Assembly: GCA_963789075.1 (NCBI GenBank)
Contig: CAWBJQ010000006.1
Coordinates: forward strand, 124,001 to 188,000
Length of the DNA stretch: 64,000 nt
Source: DATATJ01 sp963789075
GTDB lineage: Bacteria > Acidobacteriota > Vicinamibacteria > Vicinamibacterales > CAVVIG01
Reading direction: 5' to 3'
Below are positions 1 to 8,406 of the stretch, in pieces. A program made the position numbers and the translations under genes. Below the pieces are notes generated by a model. It searched no databases and was not told the origin of the DNA. It saw only the letters and a program-made list of their open reading frames with translations. Positions within the stretch are counted from its first letter, which is position 1. The number at the start of each line of letters is the position of its first letter.

Positions 1-1922
1 GTCGGCGTAATCGGCGCCACACCCCCAGTGAAGCTCGACGTGTAGTTCGTGTCGACCTGGGCCGCAGCAGGGTTGGTGTAGTAGCTTTGCGACAATTCGA
101 CATCGAAGATTTCCCGTGATGTTGCGGGCCGCCCCGGTGTGTCCTTCCGTTTCGCGAAGAAGCGGTTCGTCACGCCGTAGGTGAGGTTCGTCGTGCCGCC
201 CACGGCGTAGTCGGTCCCGTCGAGGAGCACGATGCGATTGGAGTTGTCGATCGATGACGTGCGCTGGATGGTGACCGACGGCTCGATCGAATGCTTGAAC
301 TTCTCGGCATAGCCGTTGTCCGGCGTGTCCCAAATTCTGTTGAACACCGGTCCCGTGATCTGCGCCTGCGCCGTGAAGAAGCGGCGGTTCAGGCCTTCGT
401 CGATCACGAGCGGCTGATTCGTCACCGGATCCGTTTGCGTCGGATCGAGACTGCGCGTGTAGTAGGTGTCGCGCCAGCCGAACGTCGAGTTGACCGTGAA
501 CCACTCCCACTTCTTGAACGGATAGCGGACCTGCGGATTGAAGTCGAGGCGCGTCAGGCCCGTGTTCGCCTCGAGGGTTGCAAGGTTGTTGTTAGGATCG
601 GGCGCCTTGCTGTCGCGCAAGAGGTCGGCATACTCGCCGCCGACTGAAAAGTACACGGGCGAGTCGAACAATGGTCGCTCGTTGCGCGTCAGGTCGACCT
701 TCGGCGAGTAGCCCGACAACGCGGAACTGCCGACCGACGTAGTGGTCGCACCGCTGTAAAAATATTCGGTGTGGTCGAACGTGGCGTTGAGACTGTAGCC
801 CGACCACGCGCCGACGACGTTGACGCCGACGCTGCGCGTGTTCGACGACGCATCGAGGACGTTGGTATTGAACGTCTGGTTGGTGAGCAGGCTCGAGAAA
901 TAGCTCACGTTGGCCTGCGCCCGCAGGCCCAGCGGCAGCGTCTGATTCAGGCTGCCGCGGAAATCGTAGCTGCGCGATGCTGGCGACGCGATGACGCTGC
1001 CGTCCGGCTGCACCTGGCCTGCTGGGTTCTGGTCGATGAAGTGCGACGTCAGCGTGCCGTTCGACGTCGGGCCGAAGTTGTAACGATATTCGCCGGCGAC
1101 GCCCTGGCCCACCTTTGAATACCACTCGTGCTCGATGGTGGCGTCCTGACTGCGGTCGATGGCCCAGAAAAACACATTGTGCAACTCCTGGCCGCGCAGC
1201 GTGGACGATCCGTACGTCGGAATCAAAAAGCCGGTGGCGCGGTCGTCCTTCTTCGTCGGATACGCCATGACCGGCAGGTACAGCATCGGCACGCCCTTCA
1301 CGTTCATGATGGCGTTCTTCAACACCGTGTAATGGCCGACGTTCAGGATGACCGTGCCCGCGTGCAGCTCCCAGCGCGGCGTCGGCTGAACGCACGTGCT
1401 GAAGCCGCCGTTGGTGATCCGATACTTCTTCGCCCCGACTTTCTCGACTGTGTCGCCGAAGAAGTACAAGTCCGTGGGCTGATTACTCACCGGCGGCGGC
1501 GCGACTGCGCCGGGCCGCACCTGCTGCTTCGGCGGCTTGACGGTCGCAATGCCCGACGCGTTGTAAAACGTGCCGAGATTGGTCTTCGTGTTGAGGTCCG
1601 CGCGATCGGACGAAATCCGATTGTCCCCCTGCGAGAACACGACGTTGCCCGTGAAGATCGCGCGATCCTGATCCCCGAACAGCTCCGCGCTGTCGGCGTA
1701 GATCGACGTCCCGTTGGCCAGCGTGATCTCGACATGGCCGATCCGCTTGACGTGCTTGTCCCCGCTCTGCTGCTCGATGGTATCGCTGGTCTGACTTTGA
1801 ATCTGGGACTGGCCCGCCGGCTGCGCCGCGGGCTGCGCGGGCGGCTGTTGCGCGCGGACGGGCGCGGCCGCGACGAGTAGCGTCGTGAGTACACAGCAAC
1901 ACGAGAAAAAGGATCGAGACAT
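1..1922 (-). CDS. lptD: LPS-assembly outer-membrane protein LptD (3' end beyond window)
   Basis: LptD is the outer-membrane barrel that inserts lipopolysaccharide at the cell surface together with the lipoprotein LptE. The frame opens at the ATG complementary to 1920-1922 and gives a signal peptide of about 25 residues ending ...APVRAQQ, then a Gln/Pro/Ala-rich linker. An OstA/LptA-type jellyroll follows at about residues 45-140 (GNVVFSQGDNRI, ADLNTKTNLGTF). After it comes the barrel, with the Cys segment STCVQPTPRW that is usual for the family. No stop occurs before base 1, so the C-terminal strands are outside the window. It is the last gene of the minus-strand run accD-folC-lptD, 23 bp after folC. 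The call is firm; it is intact as far as it is visible. Confidence 0.92.
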   Translation of the reverse strand, partial: MSRSFFSCCCVLTTLLVAAAPVRAQQPPAQPAAQPAGQSQIQSQTSDTIEQQSGDKHVKRIGHVEITLANGTSIYADSAELFGDQDRAIFTGNVVFSQGDNRISSDRADLNTKTNLGTFYNASGIATVKPPKQQVRPGAVAPPPVSNQPTDLYFFGDTVEKVGAKKYRITNGGFSTCVQPTPRWELHAGTVILNVGHYTVLKNAIMNVKGVPMLYLPVMAYPTKKDDRATGFLIPTYGSSTLRGQELHNVFFWAIDRSQDATIEHEWYSKVGQGVAGEYRYNFGPTSNGTLTSHFIDQNPAGQVQPDGSVIASPASRSYDFRGSLNQTLPLGLRAQANVSYFSSLLTNQTFNTNVLDASSNTRSVGVNVVGAWSGYSLNATFDHTEYFYSGATTTSVGSSALSGYSPKVDLTRNERPLFDSPVYFSVGGEYADLLRDSKAPDPNNNLATLEANTGLTRLDFNPQVRYPFKKWEWFTVNSTFGWRDTYYTRSLDPTQTDPVTNQPLVIDEGLNRRFFTAQAQITGPVFNRIWDTPDNGYAEKFKHSIEPSVTIQRTSSIDNSNRIVLLDGTDYAVGGTTNLTYGVTNRFFAKRKDTPGRPATSREIFDVELSQSYYTNPAAAQVDTNYTSSFTGGVAPITP

Positions 1923-1945
1923 TCTTGAAGCGTTTTCGAAGGGTA

Positions 1946-3196
1946 TCACGTCCCTTCGCGCTCCTTCAGCAGGTCGCCGAGCAGGAAAATCGATCCGGCC
2001 ACCACGATGCGCGCCGATTGACGCCAGGCGGCGTCGAGCGCGGCTGTACGGGATGGTTCGATCATCAGCGGCAGCGCAGGCGCGACTTCGCGCGCCTGCT
2101 GCGCCAGCACCGCCGGATCGGCGGAACGGGGATTCGACGCGCGCGTCAGCACGAGCGAGCCGACGGCCGGCAGCAGCGCGCGAAACATGCCGCGCACATC
2201 CTTGTCGCGCATCGCCGCGAACACGAGCGGCGGCTTGTCGGGCCACGTCTCGCGCAGATAGGCCGACAGGGCTGCGGCTCCGTCAGGATTATGCGCAGCG
2301 TCGAGGAGCGCCTCGCGCCCATCAGCGAAGCGCCGGAGGTCCAGACGTCCCGGCCACGAGACGTTCGTCAACCCGGCGCGCACCGCTTCGCGCGCGACGC
2401 TGACGCCCCGCGCGTCGGCGATCTCGAGGAGCGCCGCGGCCACCGCCGCGTTGTCTCGCTGATGCGCACCGCGCAGCGCAAGCGGCAGATCGCCGTAGCG
2501 GCCGAGCGTGTGCTCGCCCGCGGCGACGATGGCGGCGGAACGCGCGCGCGCGATCTCCTCAATCGCTTGCTGTGCCTCCGCGGGCAGATGACCCACGACC
2601 AAGGGTACGCCTGGCTTGATGATGCCAGCCTTCTCGACGGCGATCTCCCGCAGCGTCGTGCCGAGATATTGTTCGTGATCGAATCCGATTGACGTGATCG
2701 CGGCGGCCACGGGAGTTATGACGTTCGTGGCGTCGAGCCGGCCGCCGAGGCCGACCTCGATCACGGCGACCTCCACCGTGGCGCGCCGAAACAGCTCGAA
2801 GGCGACCGCGGTCGTCGCCTCGAAGAACGTCGGCTCGACCTGCAGCGTGCCGGCGGCCCGTAGGTGTCCGACCGCGCCGCGCACGTCCTCGATCGCGCCG
2901 ACAAGGGCATCGTCTTCCACCGAACGACCGTCGATGACGAAGCGCTCGTTCAGCTCGACGAGGTGCGGCGAGGTATAGCGGGCGGAGCGATGGCCAGCCG
3001 CGCGAAGCGCCGCGTCGGCCATCGCGGTGACCGAGCCTTTGCCGTTGGTGCCGGCAATGTGCAGCGTGTGAAACGCGCGCTCGGGATGACCGAGGTGGGT
3101 GAGCAGTGCGGAGATGTTCTCGAGCCCGAGCTTGATCCCGAACTGTTCGAGGCCGAAAAGGTAGTCGAACGCGTTAGCGCTGCGGCGCCGATGCAT
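1946..3196 (-). CDS. folC: Folylpolyglutamate / dihydrofolate synthase
   Basis: FolC adds glutamate to dihydropteroate and to folates, in the cytoplasm. Of about 416 residues, the N-terminal region has FDYLFGLEQFGIKLGLEN and the Mur-ligase-type P-loop HIAGTNGKGS. Next come the folate and Mg-binding segments (SIGFDHEQYLG, EKAGIIKPG), and the C-terminal domain carries LLDAAHNPDGA. I chose the ATG complementary to 3194-3196 (MHRRRSANAFD). A longer in-frame start at 3268 would lie deep inside accD and add a low-complexity Arg/Pro stretch. With this start the gene overlaps the end of accD by 23 bp, which fits translational coupling. accD-folC adjacency is common in bacteria. The length is typical for the family. 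Confidence 0.93.
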   Translation of the reverse strand: MHRRRSANAFDYLFGLEQFGIKLGLENISALLTHLGHPERAFHTLHIAGTNGKGSVTAMADAALRAAGHRSARYTSPHLVELNERFVIDGRSVEDDALVGAIEDVRGAVGHLRAAGTLQVEPTFFEATTAVAFELFRRATVEVAVIEVGLGGRLDATNVITPVAAAITSIGFDHEQYLGTTLREIAVEKAGIIKPGVPLVVGHLPAEAQQAIEEIARARSAAIVAAGEHTLGRYGDLPLALRGAHQRDNAAVAAALLEIADARGVSVAREAVRAGLTNVSWPGRLDLRRFADGREALLDAAHNPDGAAALSAYLRETWPDKPPLVFAAMRDKDVRGMFRALLPAVGSLVLTRASNPRSADPAVLAQQAREVAPALPLMIEPSRTAALDAAWRQSARIVVAGSIFLLGDLLKEREGT

Positions 3197-4106
3197 TGCT
3201 GACGGGGACCGCTTCTGCGGGAGCTGCGGCGACGCCGGCCGGCACCGGCGGACTCTGGCGGACGGCACCCATGAACCGCAGCGCGTTGGCGATGGTCGCC
3301 TTCATCTCGCGGCGATCGACCACGCGATCGATCATGCCCTTCTCGAGGAGGAACTCGCTGCGCTGGAACCCTTCAGGCAGCTTCTGCCGGATGGTCTGCT
3401 CGATGACGCGCGGACCGGCGAAGCCGATGAGGGCCTTCGGCTCCGCGATGTTCAGATCGCCCAGCATCGCGAAGCTCGCCGTGACGCCGCCCGTCGTCGG
3501 ATCGGTGAGGACGGCGATGTATGGCAGCCGCGCCCGATCGAGCTGTGCGAGCGCGCCGCAGATCTTCGCCATCTGCATGAGCGACAGTGCGCCTTCCATC
3601 ATGCGCGCACCGCCCGAGCAGCAGACAATCACCACCGGGCAGCGCGCCTCGATCGCACGCTCGATGCCGCGTGTGATCTTCTCGCCGACGACCACGCCCA
3701 TGCTGCCGCCGATGAACCCGTACTCCATCGCGGCGACCACCGTCTCGAGGCCGTCGATCGTCCCGGAGCCGACGATGACAGCGTCTTTGCCGCCGGTGGC
3801 GGCGATGCTCGCTTTGAGGCGCGCTTTATACGGCTTGGTGTCGGTGAACTCGAGCGGGTCGGTCGAGACCAGGCCGGGATCGTGCTCGACCCACGACTCG
3901 CCGTCGAACAGCATACGCAGCCGTTCCGTGGCGGTGATACGGAAATGGTGCGCGCACTTCGGGCAGACGTTCAGATTGGTGGCGAGGTCCTTGTTGTAGA
4001 TGACTTGCGAGCAGCCAGGACACTTGACCCACAACCCTTCCGGCACCCGGCTGGGTTTCGCCTTCGTCGGGGCGATCGGCTTGCGCGCCTTCTTGAACCA
4101 CGCCAT
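3174..4106 (-). CDS. accD: Acetyl-CoA carboxylase carboxyltransferase beta subunit
   Basis: AccD, with AccA, transfers the carboxyl group from carboxybiotin to acetyl-CoA, the first committed step of fatty-acid synthesis. The 310-residue protein starts MAWFKKARKP. It has the N-terminal four-cysteine zinc ribbon (two Cys-x-x-Cys pairs in CPGCSQVIYN and CPKCAHHF, about residues 28-50). It then has the crotonase-like carboxyltransferase core (SGGARMMEGALSLMQMAKIC, LTDPTTGGVTASFAMLGD, IGFAGPRVIEQTIRQKLPEG). The C-terminal 25 residues are Ala/Pro-rich. It leads the accD-folC-lptD run. accA is not in the window. Confidence 0.96.
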   Translation of the reverse strand: MAWFKKARKPIAPTKAKPSRVPEGLWVKCPGCSQVIYNKDLATNLNVCPKCAHHFRITATERLRMLFDGESWVEHDPGLVSTDPLEFTDTKPYKARLKASIAATGGKDAVIVGSGTIDGLETVVAAMEYGFIGGSMGVVVGEKITRGIERAIEARCPVVIVCCSGGARMMEGALSLMQMAKICGALAQLDRARLPYIAVLTDPTTGGVTASFAMLGDLNIAEPKALIGFAGPRVIEQTIRQKLPEGFQRSEFLLEKGMIDRVVDRREMKATIANALRFMGAVRQSPPVPAGVAAAPAEAVPVSNASAPQR

Positions 4107-4135
4107 GAACTGACAAGCTTAACAGAGGGCGGGGA

Positions 4136-4185
4136 GCGGGGATCAGGAGTCGGGGGCGAATCCCGAATCCCGAATCCCAAATCCC
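4136..4185. repeat. Short tandem-word repeat, 'gaatccc' family
   Basis: Between accD and the kinase gene the DNA reads as copies of an approximately 7-base word: gaatccc occurs about three times in tandem, preceded on the same strand by ggggatcaggagtcggg, which resembles the inverted word. The stop codon of the kinase gene lies at its edge. A related copy (ccctgatccctgagccctgatccc) lies at about 15937-15970. Confidence 0.6.
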
Positions 4186-4826
4186 TATTTAGTCCTTGGT
4201 ACGTAATACCGCGTCCCCGGACCCATCCCGCGTATCTGTTTGATCAAATCGTCGAGCGCCTCGTCGCTGGCGTCGGAATCGAACTGTGACGTTTCGACGA
4301 CCAGCAGCGGTGTGGCGTTGTAGTGGAAAAAGAAGTGGTGATACGCCTCGTTCAACTCGCGCAAGTAATCATCGTCGGGTTGGAGCGCGACCGCTTCGGC
4401 TTCCATCCGGCGGCTGTGGACGCGCCGCAGCAGCACGTCGGTGGGCGCCTGCAGATACAGCACGAGATCGGGCGCCGGCACGTCGCGCGCGAGCAGCTCG
4501 TAGAGGCGCTGGTAGATGAACAGCTCGTTGTCGTCGAGATTCAGATACGCGAAGATCTTGTCCTTGTCGAACAGGTAATCGCAGATCATCGTCTGGGTGA
4601 ACAGGTCGGCCTGGCGGAGCGCGGTCTGCTGGCGGTGGCGTCCGAGCAGGTAGAACAGCTGGGTCTGCAGCGCGGAGCCCGGGCGGTCGGCGTAGAAGTC
4701 GGCGAGGAATGGATTGTCGGAGTCCTCGAGGACCGCGGTGGCGTCGAGCCGCGTAGCCAACCGCTCGGCCAGGGCAGTTTTTCCCGCGCCGATCGGCCCT
4801 TCTATCGCGATGTAGCGGAACGGCAA
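4185..4826 (-). CDS. Deoxynucleoside kinase (dGK/dCK family)
   Basis: This enzyme phosphorylates a deoxynucleoside for nucleotide salvage in the cytoplasm. The 213-residue protein has the P-loop IEGPIGAGKTALAERLA at the N-terminus. It also has the conserved salvage-kinase segment TMICDYLFDKDKIFAYLNL and the Arg-rich LID region LLRRVHSRRMEAEA. These are typical of the bacterial deoxyguanosine/deoxyadenosine kinase family. The start is a TTG (complement of 4824-4826). It is divergent from the menC-like gene, and the two share a palindromic -10 (4836-4845). The last codons run into a short repeat. The exact base specificity cannot be read from the sequence. Confidence 0.88.
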   Translation of the reverse strand: MPFRYIAIEGPIGAGKTALAERLATRLDATAVLEDSDNPFLADFYADRPGSALQTQLFYLLGRHRQQTALRQADLFTQTMICDYLFDKDKIFAYLNLDDNELFIYQRLYELLARDVPAPDLVLYLQAPTDVLLRRVHSRRMEAEAVALQPDDDYLRELNEAYHHFFFHYNATPLLVVETSQFDSDASDEALDDLIKQIRGMGPGTRYYVPRTK

Positions 4827-4835
4827 GGCGGCCCG

Positions 4836-4845
4836 ATGATATCAT
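4836..4845. promoter_or_regulatory. Symmetric -10 element shared by two divergent genes
   Basis: The sequence gatgatatcatc is its own reverse complement and holds TATCAT on each strand: 4840-4845 on plus, 4836-4841 on minus. On plus, six bases separate the box from the GTG of the menC-like gene. On minus, nine bases separate it from the TTG of the kinase. No good -35 was seen on either side. The geometry suggests bidirectional initiation with very short or no leaders. This is inferred from sequence only. Confidence 0.45.
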
Positions 4846-4851
4846 CGCGCC

Positions 4852-5991
4852 GTGCTGATCGAACGCATGGAGCTCCGCCTGGTCAAGCTTCCGCTCGTCC
4901 ACTTCTTCGAGACCAGCTTTGGCCGCATCTACGACAAACATTTCATCGTGGTCACGCTCGAAGGCGGAGGCCTGACGGCGTACGGCGAATGCGTGGCCGA
5001 GCGGGATCCGTACTACAGCGGTGAAACGAACGAAACCGCGTGGCACATCATCTCGGAGTTCGTCGTGCCGCGCGTGCTCGGCGTCGAGCTCGCGCATCCA
5101 CGCGACGTGTTCCCGGCGCTCAAGGCGATCCGCGGCCACAACATGGCCAAGGCGGCCGTCGAAATGGCGGCGTGGGATCTGTTCGCGCGTCAGCGCGGCG
5201 AGCCGTTGAGCCGGCTGCTCGGGGGCGCTCGCGACCGCATCGCTTCGGGCGTGTCGATCGGCATCCAGGATTCACTCGACCAGCTCGCGACGAAGGTCGA
5301 GCGCGAGCTCGAGGCGGGCTACCAGCGAATCAAAATCAAGATCAAGCCGGGATGGGATCTTGCCGCCGTGGACACCGTGCGGACACGCTTTGGATCGATT
5401 CCGCTCATGGTGGACGCGAACGCGGCGTACACGCTCGCCGACGCGTCGCATCTCGCCAAGCTGGATCAATACAGTCTGATGATGATCGAACAGCCGCTCG
5501 ACTACGAGGACATTGCCGACCACGCCGTGCTGCAGCGGCAGTTGACGACGCCCATCTGTCTCGACGAATCGATCAAGTCGGTGCACGCAGCCGAGCACGC
5601 GATTGCCGCCGGGGCGTGCCGCATCATCAACATCAAGCCGGGCCGCGTCGGCGGGTACGCGGAATCGATCCGCCTCCATGATCTGTGCGCGCGCCATGGG
5701 ATTCCGGTGTGGCACGGCGGCATGCTGGAATCGGGCATCGGCCGCGCCGCGAATATCCACCTGTCGACGCTCGCGAATTTTTCGCTGCCGGGGGACATCG
5801 CCGCCAGCAAACGCTATTTCGACCCGGACCTCATCGACCCCCCAATCGACGTGGCGTCCGACGGTACCATCGCGGTGCCGCGCGGAGCGGGCCTCGGCGT
5901 CTCGATCGTGCAGGATCGCCTCGAGCGCGCCACGCTTCGGCGCGCCGCGTTCGCGGCGCCACTCCATTCTCATCCCACGCAAGGCGTGTAA
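4852..5991 (+). CDS. menC: o-Succinylbenzoate synthase / N-succinylamino-acid racemase (enolase superfamily)
   Basis: This is a muconate-lactonizing-type enolase-superfamily enzyme of 379 residues. It has the KxK base pair (RIKIKIKPG), the three metal ligands (Asp in MVDANAAY, Glu in MIEQPLDY, Asp in CLDESIKS), the second catalytic Lys in INIKPGRVGG, and the C-terminal GGMLESGIGRAANIHL. This set fits the OSBS/N-succinylamino-acid racemase branch. OSBS would work in menaquinone synthesis. NSAR would racemise N-succinyl amino acids in conversion of D- to L-amino acids. No other men gene is nearby, but a GNAT-family gene lies at 51783. The start is GTG at 4852; ATG at 4867 is an alternative. The protein has a C-terminal tail of about 20 residues rich in Arg/Ala. 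Confidence 0.85.
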   Translation: MLIERMELRLVKLPLVHFFETSFGRIYDKHFIVVTLEGGGLTAYGECVAERDPYYSGETNETAWHIISEFVVPRVLGVELAHPRDVFPALKAIRGHNMAKAAVEMAAWDLFARQRGEPLSRLLGGARDRIASGVSIGIQDSLDQLATKVERELEAGYQRIKIKIKPGWDLAAVDTVRTRFGSIPLMVDANAAYTLADASHLAKLDQYSLMMIEQPLDYEDIADHAVLQRQLTTPICLDESIKSVHAAEHAIAAGACRIINIKPGRVGGYAESIRLHDLCARHGIPVWHGGMLESGIGRAANIHLSTLANFSLPGDIAASKRYFDPDLIDPPIDVASDGTIAVPRGAGLGVSIVQDRLERATLRRAAFAAPLHSHPTQGV

Positions 5992-5995
5992 AACG

Positions 5996-8305
5996 ATGAT
6001 CCGTTCCTCTCTCGTGCCCCGAGTCCGGGATTCGGAGGCAAAGCTGCTCAAGCGCCGTGCGGCGAATCTCAGGCTGGCGCTGGCGGCGCTGATGCCCGCG
6101 TTGGCGGTGTCCGGCTGTCTGAGCGCGCCCCCCGCCGCGCCGCTCAAAGTGACCGGGCCCACCTACGACCAGAAGATGGCGTCGATTCTGCGGCTCGAAG
6201 ACCATCGCGTGCTGCGCGACCCGGCGCCGCCCCCGCCTCCGCCGCCTCCACCCCCCGCTCGTAACCAGAAGGCCGTCGTCGTCGCGCCTCCACCGCCGCC
6301 GCCCGATCTCGTGCGGCTGCTCTCGGACGTCGAGGCGCGCGTCCGCCGCCGTGCGGCTCTTGCGATCGGTCACGTCGGTCTGCGCGACGGCGTGCCGCCG
6401 CTGGTCAAGCTGCTCGCGGACACGGATCCGGAAGTGAGACAGATGGCGGCGTTCTCGCTCGGCCTGCTGGGCGACTCCGCGGCGCGGGATCCGCTCGTCG
6501 GCGCGCTCGCCGATCCTTCGCCGCTCGTGCAAGGCAGCGCAGCCGAAGCGCTCGGTCTCATCGGCGATCCGGCCGCGGCCGCCCCGATTGGCGCGTGGCT
6601 CGCGCGCGTCGTGCAGTCGGGCGCACTGGCGCAGACGCCCTCAGACGATGACGATGCCCGGCGCGATACGCCGACGGCAGCGTTCCGCCTCGGCGTCTAC
6701 GCGCTCGTCCGGCTCAAGGCGTACGAGCCGCTCGCGGCGGCGGTCCTCGACGCGTCGGGACAGCCGCGCGTCCACTGGTGGCCGGTGGCGTTCGCGCTCG
6801 CCAGGCTGGAGGACAAACGCGCGCTCAACGCGCTGGTGGCGTTGGCGAAGGACGCGCATCCGTACACGCGCGCGTTCGCCGTGAAGGGACTCGGCGCACT
6901 GAAGGATCCCGCCGCGCTGCCCGCACTGATGCCGCTGCTCTCCAGCGGCGATCGACCGGTCCTGATTGAAACGATCCGCGCGCTCGGCCGGATCGCCGAT
7001 CCCGCCGTCGCACCGCCGCTCCTGAAGATCATCGACGATACGAAGAGCGAGCCGCATGTGCGCTTGGAAGCCGTGTCGGCAATCGGGAGCGTACAGGCGC
7101 CAGGCGTCGTGGATACGCTGCTCGACGTGATCTCCGATCCGAGCCCGTCGGTGCGCGCGGCGGCGCTGCGGTCGCTGGTGTCGCTCGACCCGGAGAATTT
7201 CACCGCCGTGCTCTCGGGGCTGGATCCGGACCCGCACTGGAGCGTGCGTGCGGCGCTGGCGACGATTCTCGGGACGCTGCCCACCGCTGTGGGTCAGACG
7301 CGACTGATGGCGATGCTCAACGATCCGGATCAGCGCGTCGTCCCTGCGGTGCTCGCGTCGCTGGCGAAGCTGGAGGTGGCGGACGCGGCCGGCGTGATGC
7401 TCGAGCACCTCAAGGCGGACGATCCGGTCGTGCGCGCGACCGCGGCGACCGCGATCGGCGAGCTGAAGCCGGCGGAGGGCGCGCAGGCGCTCGCGGAGGC
7501 TTACCGGAGCGGCCAGCGCGATCCCAACTACACGGCGCGCGCCGCGGCGCTCGCCGCCGTCGTGCAGTACGGTGCGGCTGCGGCGACGCCGGTGTTGACG
7601 AGCGCGCTCGCCGACAAGGACTGGGCAGTGCGCGTGCGCGCGGCGATGCTGTTGAAGCAGATCGATCCAGCTGCCGCGGCCGGCGTGGACGAACAGATCC
7701 GCCCGGCGCCGACGACTTTGCCGGTTGACGTCTATGCCGCGGCACACCTGACCAGCCCGCCCGTGTCGACGCAGGCGTACATCGACACCGATCGCGGCTC
7801 GATTCAACTCGAGCTCGCCGTGATCGACGCGCCGCTGACGGTCGAGAGCTTCGTCACGCTCGCGCGCAAAGGGTATTTCAACGGCCTCAGCATCCACCGC
7901 GTCGTGCCGAACTTCGTGGTGCAGGACGGCGATCCGCGCGGCGACGGCGAGGGCGCGCCCGGCTACACGATTCGCGACGAGCTGAACGAGCGGCCGTATC
8001 TGCGCGGCACCGTCGGCATGGCGCTCGATCCGTGGCCCGACACCGGCGGCAGCCAGTTCTTCATCGCGCTCTCGCCGCAGCCGCACCTCGATGCGAAGTA
8101 CACCGTCTTCGGCCGCGTCATCGCCGGGATGGACGTCGTCGATCAGATTCAGCCGTGGGATGTGATCCGCCGCGTACGCGTCTGGGACGGAGTGGAGACG
8201 CGCCGTCGAGGGAGTCGGGATCGGACGGTGTCCTTCGTGTCCTTTGTGGTGAACGTCTTGAAGGATGAGCGAGCGGGAAGTCAGGCGAGCGCAGCGTGCG
8301 GATGA
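5996..8305 (+). CDS. HEAT-repeat lipoprotein with C-terminal cyclophilin-type peptidyl-prolyl isomerase
   Basis: The predicted protein has 769 residues. A signal peptide ends in the lipobox AVSGC, so the mature protein should be lipid-anchored. Two poly-proline stretches follow, then a long array of HEAT/PBS-lyase-like helical repeats (about residues 100-580, recurrent units such as DTDPEVRQMAAFSLGLLGD). The cyclophilin domain is at about residues 590-735. It keeps the catalytic Arg (IHRVVPNFVVQDGD), Phe/Gln and the GSQFFI strand; the Trp position is His (PHLDAKY), as in many bacterial cyclophilins. The start ATG is 4 bp after the menC-like stop. The last 35 or so residues come from a 'gtgtccttcgtgtcc' repeat read as protein. 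A role in extracytoplasmic folding is inference. Confidence 0.85.
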   Translation: MIRSSLVPRVRDSEAKLLKRRAANLRLALAALMPALAVSGCLSAPPAAPLKVTGPTYDQKMASILRLEDHRVLRDPAPPPPPPPPPPARNQKAVVVAPPPPPPDLVRLLSDVEARVRRRAALAIGHVGLRDGVPPLVKLLADTDPEVRQMAAFSLGLLGDSAARDPLVGALADPSPLVQGSAAEALGLIGDPAAAAPIGAWLARVVQSGALAQTPSDDDDARRDTPTAAFRLGVYALVRLKAYEPLAAAVLDASGQPRVHWWPVAFALARLEDKRALNALVALAKDAHPYTRAFAVKGLGALKDPAALPALMPLLSSGDRPVLIETIRALGRIADPAVAPPLLKIIDDTKSEPHVRLEAVSAIGSVQAPGVVDTLLDVISDPSPSVRAAALRSLVSLDPENFTAVLSGLDPDPHWSVRAALATILGTLPTAVGQTRLMAMLNDPDQRVVPAVLASLAKLEVADAAGVMLEHLKADDPVVRATAATAIGELKPAEGAQALAEAYRSGQRDPNYTARAAALAAVVQYGAAAATPVLTSALADKDWAVRVRAAMLLKQIDPAAAAGVDEQIRPAPTTLPVDVYAAAHLTSPPVSTQAYIDTDRGSIQLELAVIDAPLTVESFVTLARKGYFNGLSIHRVVPNFVVQDGDPRGDGEGAPGYTIRDELNERPYLRGTVGMALDPWPDTGGSQFFIALSPQPHLDAKYTVFGRVIAGMDVVDQIQPWDVIRRVRVWDGVETRRRGSRDRTVSFVSFVVNVLKDERAGSQASAACG
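8230..8262. repeat. Half copy of 'gtgtccttcgtggtg' palindromic repeat inside a coding end
   Basis: The words gtgtccttcgtgtcctttgtggtg match one arm of the element at 11479-11563. Here the repeat is translated as the C-terminal tail of the HEAT/cyclophilin protein, beyond the normal end of the cyclophilin fold (about VRVWDG). Confidence 0.65.
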
Positions 8306-8312
8306 GAAATCG

Positions 8313-8341
8313 AAAAGGGGGCGACGGCCGCCCCCTTTTTT
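8313..8341. terminator. Bidirectional intrinsic terminator
   Basis: A perfect 7-bp G/C stem (GGGGGCG at 8317-8323, CGCCCCC at 8329-8335, 5-base loop) is flanked by AAAA on the left and six T on the right. It can end transcripts of the HEAT gene (plus) and of the small Lys-rich ORF (minus). Confidence 0.9.
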
Positions 8342-8355
8342 GACGGGTGAGTCAG

Positions 8356-8406
8356 CTACCGTTTCTTGCCGGCCTTCTTCTTCCCGCCCTTGGCTTTCTT
8401 TGCCAT
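8356..8406 (-). CDS. 16-residue Lys/Gly-rich microprotein
   Basis: A 51-base ORF on the minus strand encodes MAKKAKGGKKKAGKKR, with nine Lys and one Arg in 16 residues. It has a strong Shine-Dalgarno (aagggggg, about 9 bases before the ATG) and a consensus-like promoter about 210 bases upstream (8619-8646). An intrinsic terminator follows 15 bases after its stop. The surroundings therefore look like a complete small transcription unit of about 300 bases. The composition resembles the basic tails of histone-H1-like or ribosomal proteins, so nucleic-acid binding is a guess. No homologue is recognised. The alternative is that the RNA is the product and the peptide is incidental. Confidence 0.6.
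   Translation of the reverse strand: MAKKAKGGKKKAGKKR

Noticed and set aside
592..1395. Open frame of 267 codons on minus overlapping lptD
   Set aside because: It is out of frame with the clear LptD sequence, is extremely Arg/His-rich as typical of high-G+C shadow frames, and matches no fold.
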